Assembly (NCBI GenBank): GCA_024704175.1
Contig: CP085629.1
Location: forward strand, 1,674,001-1,738,000
Reading direction: 5' to 3'
Origin: Paenibacillus sp. P25
Lineage (GTDB): Bacteria; Bacillota; Bacilli; Paenibacillales; NBRC-103111
Length of the DNA stretch: 64,000 bases
The position numbers and the translations under genes are program-made. Shown here in pieces: positions 57,775 to 64,000 of this stretch. The notes beneath the pieces were generated by a model. It had not been told where the DNA came from and searched no databases. It was given only the letters and a program-made list of their open reading frames with translations. The stretch's first letter is position 1. Each line of letters opens with the position of its first letter.

Positions 57775-58713
57775 ATGAATGCAATGATAGTACTGGGCGG
57801 TAACATGTATGATGATTCCACCATTGAGCATTTTTTGGCGGATGCGGCGGCGATCGGCTACCGGGGCGTGGAAATTCGCGGCGTCGGGGAGCTGAAGGAC
57901 GGCCGGATTCCTCAGGAGAGAGCTGTCCATATCAAGCAACTGCTGGACGGCTACAGACTCACACCGACCAATCTGTCGCTATTTGCGGGGAATTTCGCCT
58001 GCAATACGGAGGAGGAGAACCTGGTCGAGTTCGACAAATGGGAGAGATACCTCGATTTCGCATCCGTGATCGGTCTGCGGCATGATGCGGCTTAACCCGG
58101 GGTTTCAGCACTCGGATGAAGTATCGCCCGAAGACTTCGCGAAGGCGGTCCGCTGGTTCCAAAGATGCGCCGATGCGGCGAAAGAGCGCGGGATCAAGGC
58201 GGTGATCGAAATCCATCACGGTACGCTCTGCGACCATGCGGATGCCTCCATCACTTTCCTGCAGGCTGTTGGGCGGGATAACGTGGGCCTCATTCTGGAT
58301 CCGGTCAATATGTACCAGGTGCCGACCGATTACGGCATCGAGACGATCAAACGGCTGCAGCCCTATCTCTACAACGTACATATCAAGGACATCGTGCAGC
58401 TGAAGGGAACCCGCTACCCCTGGGCGTTCGAATACAGCGACTACGTGCCTCATATCGGACGTTACCACCGGGTCATCCCGAAGAATAATAAAACCTGGGA
58501 GCGTTACTACTGCCACCGGCTCATCAACCAGGGGGAATCGACTGGTACGAGGTGTTCCAGGGGCTCGAGCAAATCGGCTATAGCGGTCTCCTGACCGTGG
58601 AGAGCGTGAGTAAGCCGGGCTCCGATCTGCCGGTTCATGCAGCGCTGGCACGGCAATGCTATAACGACGTGCAGCATCTTCTGAAAATTACGCAAACGAA
58701 CGTAAGTGTATAA
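57775..58713 (+). CDS. Sugar phosphate isomerase/epimerase 1 (frameshifted)
   Basis: TIM-barrel isomerase of about 312 residues. IEHFLADAAAIGYRGVEIRGVGEL, AVIEIHHGTLCDHADAS, GLILDPVNMYQVP, YLYNVHIKDIVQLKG and SGLLTVESVSKPG carry the expected metal ligands. An extra C near 58080 and a G lost near 58535 shift the frame. ATG 57775 follows GGAGGTGTT. First of an operon with a second isomerase and a sugar importer. Confidence 0.88.
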
Positions 58714-58748
58714 CGAAGCATCCACCAGATCCAAGGGGGAACGAGTTC

Positions 58749-59545
58749 ATGGATACGCAGGGTGAAGCGGTTTCTTTTTCACTGTTTACCAAGCATTGGA
58801 AAGATCAATCGGCACCGGAATTAGCGCGGTTTGTAACCGGAATCGGCTTCGACGGCATAGAGTCGCCGGTACGAAGCGGATTTCCAGTAGAGCCGGAACG
58901 GGTGGGGCGGGATCTGCCGGAATTCGCGAAACAGCTCCGGGAGTATGGAGTGAGCATCTTCAGCGTAGCCGCTCCCGTGAATGAAGCCGTGTTTGCGGCT
59001 TGCGCCGAGGCGGGAATTCCGATGATCCGCATCATGATCGGCATCGGGCAGGACGGCTACAAGGCCAGCGAGCTCAGAGCTAAGCAGGAGCTGGAGGATT
59101 GGTCGCCGCTCTGCGAGCGATATGGCGTGAAGCTCGGCGTTCAGCCACATTGCGGGAACTACGTTTCGGATGTCAACGGGCTGATGCGAATCATAGAAGC
59201 GTACCCGCCGGCTTATGTGGGAGCCATATGGGATGCCGCTCACGATGCGCTGGCCGGGCAGCGCCGGAGTACGGCCTGGATATTGTCTGGTCTCATCTTG
59301 CTATGGTTAATTTGAAGAATGTATTCCTGGTTCGCTCCAACGGTCCGGAGGCTGAGCAGGCGGAATGGAAACGGCATTATACGACCGGACGGCACGGATT
59401 CGCCTCTTGGTCCCGGACTGCAGCATACTTGAAGAATAGACCGTATACCGGAGTCGTCTGTTTGACTGCAGAATACACGGATCTGGAGCGGAAAGACTGC
59501 TATATCGCCGAAGATCTCGCTTACGCCAAGTCGCTATTCCGATAA
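58749..59545 (+). CDS. Sugar phosphate isomerase/epimerase 2 (frameshifted)
   Basis: Second TIM-barrel isomerase of about 265 residues: SLFTKHWKDQSAPELARFV, GFDGIESPVRSGFPVEPE, KLGVQPHCGNYVSDVNGLM, VGAIWDAAHDALAG, and, after a G lost near 59258 (GAAPEYGLDIVW expected), VWSHLAMVNLKNVFLV. It differs clearly from the neighbour, so the pair may act on successive substrates. RBS AAGGGGGAAC. Confidence 0.88.
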
Positions 59546-59562
59546 AGGGAGGTGCCAGGGAC

Positions 59563-60527
59563 ATGGCCTCGCAAACGCGCTCCCGCACGGGTGCCATCCC
59601 CTATACAGCGCAGCAAAGCCGGTGGAAACCCGTCTGGACCGCTCTTCGCCGTGATAAATTTCTGTATTTGCTGATTGCGCCCGGTGTCCTGTTTTTCCTT
59701 ATCTTCAAGTTCATTCCCATGTGGGGTATCGTCATCGCTTTCCAGGATTACTCGCCGTATATGGGGGTGATGGAGAGCCCCTGGGTCGGTTTCGACCACT
59801 TTATCCGGTTCTTCTCGAACCAGGACTTCCAGCCGCTGTTCCGCAATACGATGGCGATCAGCTTACTCAACCTGATTTTCTTCTTTCCGTCGCCGATCCT
59901 GCTGTCGCTGATGCTGAATGAACTGCGCAGCGAGGTTTATAAAAAGTGGATTCAATCGATCGTCTACATGCCGCACTTCTTGTCGTGGGTCATTATCGCG
60001 GGCATTACGTTTCTGCTTCTTTCCCAATCGTCGGGCGTGATCAATCAATTGCTGGAGCATATGGGCTATGCCAAATATGATTTTCTCACCAATGCTAATG
60101 TATTCTGGGGCCTTCTGACGGTGCAGAACATCTGGAAGGAGACGGGGTGGGGGACGATTATTTTTCTTGCGGCTATCGCCGGCGTCGATCCCCAGCTCTA
60201 TGAGGCGGCCAAAATGGACGGAGCAGGACGCTTCCGTCAGGCCTGGCACGTTACGCTTCCCGCGATCCGCAGCGTGATTATCGTGCTGTTCATCCTACGG
60301 CTCGGCCATATGATGGATGTGGGCTTCGAGCAGGTATTCCTTATGATGAACGGCGCGGTCTCCAATGTGGCGGATGTCTTCGAAACGTACGTATACCGTC
60401 TGGGCATCCAGCAGGGCCAGTTCAGCTTCAGTACGGCCGTCGGCCTGTTCAAGTCGGTTGTGGGACTGATCCTGGTTATTGCGGCCAATAAGGTTGCCAA
60501 ACGTTTCGGCGAAGAGGGGTGTATTGA
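59563..60527 (+). CDS. Sugar ABC importer permease, LplB/YtcP-operon type (frameshifted at its end)
   Basis: About 322 residues, six helices. LYLLIAPGVLFFLIFKFIPMWGIVIAFQDY is a hallmark of the LplB/YteP group, and the coupling loop has LYEAAKMDGAGRFRQAWHVTLP. The natural end KRFGEEGVY-stop needs one G near 60515; as written the frame runs on to 60564. ATG 59563 follows AAAGGGAGGTG. Pairs with the next permease. Confidence 0.92.
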
Positions 60528-60570
60528 CCGGCGGTGCACGTTTGGAATATGTGAATCGGGGTGATCACCA

Positions 60571-61452
60571 TTGAAGCAAAGCTTGGGGGACCGGCTGTTC
60601 CAAGCCGTCAATGTGCTGGTGCTGGGCGCTATAGGACTGATTACGCTTTATCCCATTTACTACGTGTTCGTTGTTTCTTTCACGGATCCGACCGAGTATA
60701 TCCGGAAACAGGGATTCGTCTTGTTTCCGGAGCATTGGACGCTCGGCGCTTACCGTTACCTGCTCTCGACGCCTACATTTAAGGATGCGACGGTCGTCAG
60801 CGCTTTCCTGGCTACCGTGGGCACTGCTCTGAGCTTAATTGTAACGGCGGCGCTGGCTTACGGCTTGTCCCAGAAGCGGCCGCTGGGAAGACGGGTTCTA
60901 ATGCTGATGATTCTGATCACGATCCTGTTCAGCCCCGGGCTCATTCCGCCTTACATCTTGATTCGCGATCTGGGGCTCATTAACAGTGTCTGGTCTTTGA
61001 TCCTGCCGGTGCTGACGAGCGGCTGGTACGTGATTCTGATGAAAAGCTTCTTCGACAGCATTCCGGTGGAGCTCGAAGAATCGGCCGTCATGGACGGCGC
61101 GACCGACATCGGAACCTTCTTCCGCATCATTCTTCCGCTGTCTCTTCCGGCGCTGGCGGCCTTCGGGCTGTTTTATGCGGTGGCTTATTGGAATACGTTT
61201 TTCAATGCGGTGCTGTATATCAATGATCCGGCCAAATGGCCGCTTCAGCTCGTGCTGCGGAACATGCTGATCGACTCCTCGACCCAGGCGGGCGGCTCGG
61301 CCGCCGCCGAGATGATGGCCGAGCAGCGCATTCCGGCCGAAACGCTCAAAATGGCGGCCGTCGTCATCGCGACGTCGCCGATTTTATGCGTATACCCTTT
61401 CCTGCAAAAGCATTTTGCCAAAGGTGTCATGCTGGGCTCGGTCAAAGGTTAA
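60571..61452 (+). CDS. Sugar ABC importer permease, LplC/YtcP-like
   Basis: 293 residues, intact. Helices from LVLGAIGLITLYPIYYVFVVSF; SFTDPTEYIRKQGFVLFPEHWTLGAY is typical of YtcP. Coupling loop VELEESAVMDGATDIGTFFRIILPLSLPALA. TTG start at 60571 after GGGGTGATC. Such systems usually rely on a shared ATPase (MsmX type), and none is encoded here. Confidence 0.93.
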   Translation: MKQSLGDRLFQAVNVLVLGAIGLITLYPIYYVFVVSFTDPTEYIRKQGFVLFPEHWTLGAYRYLLSTPTFKDATVVSAFLATVGTALSLIVTAALAYGLSQKRPLGRRVLMLMILITILFSPGLIPPYILIRDLGLINSVWSLILPVLTSGWYVILMKSFFDSIPVELEESAVMDGATDIGTFFRIILPLSLPALAAFGLFYAVAYWNTFFNAVLYINDPAKWPLQLVLRNMLIDSSTQAGGSAAAEMMAEQRIPAETLKMAAVVIATSPILCVYPFLQKHFAKGVMLGSVKG

Positions 61453-61494
61453 CCCCCGGCATACCCATGCTTTTATACCACAAGGAGGGTTAGT

Positions 61495-63025
61495 ATGAAG
61501 AGAATGCGTTACCCCGTCAAGAAGGTATTGCCTGCTTCGGTGGCGTCAGCGGCTTTTATGGCGGCCCTATTGTCCGCCTGCTCCGGCGGCAGTCCATCCG
61601 CCGGCGGAAGCACCGGCCCCCAGGACAGCGGCAAGCCGACGGAGATCAGCATCGTTACCGAATTCAGCACGGCGGAGCCGCCCGGACCGGACAATCCGGT
61701 GACGAAGGAATTCGAGAAGCGGACGAATACGAAGCTGAACATCACCTGGGTTTCGCCCAACAGCTGGACCGATAAGCAGAATGTGCTGCTGGCGTCCGGG
61801 GATATGCCGGATTTGATGAAGGTCAGCGATCTGAAGAACACCCAGATGCAGCAGATGGTGCGGCAGGGTGCCTTCTGGGACCTGACCCCTTTTCTCAAAG
61901 ATTATAAGAACCTGATGGAGTATCCTAAGGAAATATGGGACAAAACGAAGATCAACGGGAAAAGCTACGTGATCCCGTCGGTCCGCCCGCTGGAGGGGGC
62001 CAGCTACTTCGAGATCCGCAAGGATTGGCTGGATAACCTGAACCTGAAGATGCCGGAAACGATGGATGAGTTTTACGAAGTGCTGAAGGCTTTTACATAT
62101 AACGATCCTGACAAGAACGGCAAGAACGACACGTACGGCTATAATATGAAGAATTATTCGAAGGTGCAGGATATTTTTAACGGCGGCAACGGCAAGTGGA
62201 AGGTTGCGGGCGGCAAGCTGGTCGACACCGATCTGGAGCCGGGAACGAGGGATGCGGCCGCTGTGGCTGAACCGGCTGTATAAGGAGAAGATCGTTCCCG
62301 AGGACTTTCCGGTGCTGAAGACCACCCAGTGGGAGGACATGGCCAAAGCGGGGAAAGTCGGGGTCACGCAGGATACGGTCGAAGGCATCTGGCGGGCGAA
62401 CGAAGAGGCACTGAAGCTGGATCCGAAAGCGAACTTCCTGCCGTTCACGTACTTAACGGGGCCGTTCGGCAAGGTGGTGCCGCAGAACTCGGGCATCGGG
62501 GGCGTATACCTGATTCCGAAGAAGGTGCCGGAGCAAAAGGTGCGCAAAATTCTCGAGCTGATGGATTACGGTGCTTCCGAGGAAGGCTTCGAGCTTGCCT
62601 GCTACGGGATCAAGGGCGTTCATTTCAATGTGGTGGACGGGTTTAAAACGACGACCGAGCAGGCGATTAAGGACAGCGTGTCGCAAAGCTCCTTCGGGAA
62701 AATTTTCGAGCGGTACGATAAGTATTTATGGGCTTACCGTGTAGGCATGCCGAAGGAAGTGTTCGAGCGCAACAAGAAAATTATTGACGAACGGTCCAAA
62801 ATCAGCATTGTCGATCCGTCCATCGGCCTGACCTCCGATACCGACTTGAAGTACGGCCCGGATTATACGAAGAAAATGGACGATTTGAAGGTCAAAATCA
62901 TTATGGGCAAAGAGCCGATTGAAACATGGGTTGCTATGGTGAAACAGCTGAAAGCGGACGCCAACTATAGGAAAATCACAGAAGAATACAACAAATCGTA
63001 TCAAGACCGACTGAACGCAAAATAG
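61495..63025 (+). CDS. Sugar ABC substrate-binding lipoprotein, LplA/YtcQ-like (frameshifted)
   Basis: About 510 residues. Lipobox LLSACSGGS, then ISIVTEFSTAEPPGPDNPVTKEFEKRTNTKLNITWV, LLASGDMPDLMKVSD, PETMDEFYEVLKAFTYNDPDKNGKNDTYGYN, and a C-terminal GFELACYGIKGVHFNVV. One extra base at 62254-62263 (GCGGCCGCTG where GCGCTGCTG is expected) splits it. ATG 61495 after AAGGAGGG. Belongs with the two permeases upstream. Confidence 0.93.
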
Positions 63026-63036
63026 GAGGGGCGCAT

Positions 63037-64000
63037 ATGCAGCGTAAACTGCGCTTGGCCGTCGTCGGATTGGGACGGGTATCGAAGTCTCATCTGCCGG
63101 CCTTAAGGAAATTAAGCGATAAAATTGAACTGGCTGCACTCGTAACGCGGGATGAGAACAAGCTGCGGCAGGAAGCCGGGGAATGGGGGAGGTCCGGACC
63201 TATACCTCTTACGACGAAGCGCTGAGGGATGACGGAATCGATGCGTATCTGCTGCTCTTTGCCGCATGATCTGCATGCGGAATATTCGATTAAAGCGCTA
63301 CAGGCAGGCAAGCATGTACTGGTCGAGAAGCCGATGGCGATGAATGTGAGCGAAGCGGAGGAGATGACGGTCGCCGCCGAAGCCGCAGGCGTCACCTTGA
63401 TGGTCGGGCAGAGCCGCCGCTTCTTCCGCCCGGTGATGGAATCCGTCCGCCGCGTCCGGGCCAAGGAGATCGGGGAGCTTATCAACATCAACGCCCTGCT
63501 TGCTGGCGCATATGGATAAGCCGGCGACGGACTGGTGGAAGGACGAAGCGAAGATCGGCGGCTTCATCATTCCGCTCTGGGGCGACCACATTCTAGACTA
63601 TATCTTATGGGCCTACGGAGAAGCACCGCAGACGGTCTATGCGCAGGGGCACTCCAATAATCCGAACTGGAGCGGGGAGGACGAGGTGGCCATCTCGCTC
63701 GGCTTCGGCGACGGACGGATGGCGAACGTCCTCATGTCCTTCAACGCCGGCCGCCGGCCGACGGACGAAGACGGTCTGACCGGCAAGCGGATTTGGTCCA
63801 CGCAGAACAGCATTTACGACCGCTATCTCATCGGCTCGAACGGGATGATGCAGCTGAAGGATGAGTACGAGCTGTGGCAGAACGGGGAAAAGATTGACGA
63901 ATGCGAAAGGTCGAACGATAATTTCACTTGGCGGCTGGAGGAGTTTGCGGACGCGATCCGCGAGAAGCGGCGACCGCTTGCCGGCGGCCGGGAAATCCTG
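63037..64000 (+). CDS. Gfo/Idh/MocA family oxidoreductase (partial, frameshifted)
   Basis: Rossmann start KLRLAVVGLGRVSKSHLPAL, DAYLLLLPHDLHAEYSIKAL, EKP motif VLVEKPMAMNVSEAEEM, MVGQSRRFF, and a C-terminal half including LWGDHILDYILWAYG. Frame changes near 63195 and at 63502-63507 (GCTGGC for GCTGC). The gene runs past the window end. ATG 63037 after AGGAGGGG. Probably the dehydrogenase of the isomerase/importer operon. Confidence 0.88.

Overview
The window looks like a chromosomal stretch of a Paenibacillus-type member of the Bacillota. This rests on the gene families (YesM/YesN two-component pairs, Lpl/Ytc-type sugar importers, ypsA, a spore-surface-like collagen protein with an MAVLSTGP head), strong AGGAGG ribosome-binding sites, GTG and TTG starts, and mid-50s GC in most genes. 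No rRNA, tRNA, insertion sequence, prophage or CRISPR array was seen.

Layout. 0.2-2.7 kb: nucleoside hydrolase, a cobalamin riboswitch with terminator driving a CbiW-like ferredoxin, and a GNAT remnant. 2.8-5.4 kb (minus): a YesM/YesN-type sensor and regulator, divergent from a 5.8-14.3 kb operon of two M20 amidohydrolases and a complete Dpp/Opp-type importer (binding protein, two ATPases, two permeases). 14.3-17.5 kb: an ECF sigma factor with its membrane partner, and an MFS transporter. 17.7-20.4 kb: a three-gene ABC-2 exporter. 20.7-26.5 kb (minus): one very large collagen-like gene with about 550 Gly-X-Gln triplets. 26.5-27.3 kb: a non-coding region with a folded three-way structure and a terminator. 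27.3-36.0 kb: an oxidoreductase, then a cluster of an unknown protein, a PHP metallohydrolase, a GDPD-like enzyme and a LacI regulator, followed by an ABC importer. This may be a phosphodiester or related scavenging system. 36.0-44.7 kb: a more AT-rich mosaic with a truncated T-box leader, gene remnants, a SUKH-like protein, a luciferase-like enzyme, an SGNH hydrolase and small membrane proteins. 44.7-54.3 kb: an MDR oxidoreductase, an AviRa-like rRNA methyltransferase, a Gfo/Idh-cupin pair, a ROK-MFS pair, an isomerase, a Nudix hydrolase, YpsA and GNAT. 54.5-64 kb: an orphan sugar-binding protein, a YciI-like protein, a ROK regulator (minus), and a catabolic operon of two sugar-phosphate isomerases/epimerases, an LplB/YtcP/LplA-type importer and a Gfo/Idh dehydrogenase cut by the window edge.

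Sequence quality dominates interpretation. More than half of the larger genes are split by one to four small indels, yet both halves encode well-conserved domains. Many indels are single G or C losses in short runs. Another group falls on GCTGC/GCAGC, where several expected Gly-Cys codon pairs read GGTCGC or GGTCTGC. I treat most broken genes as intact genes damaged by sequencing or consensus error, and give coordinates for the inferred whole gene. Only the 36.2-37.2 kb segment and the GNAT at 2.1 kb look genuinely decayed.
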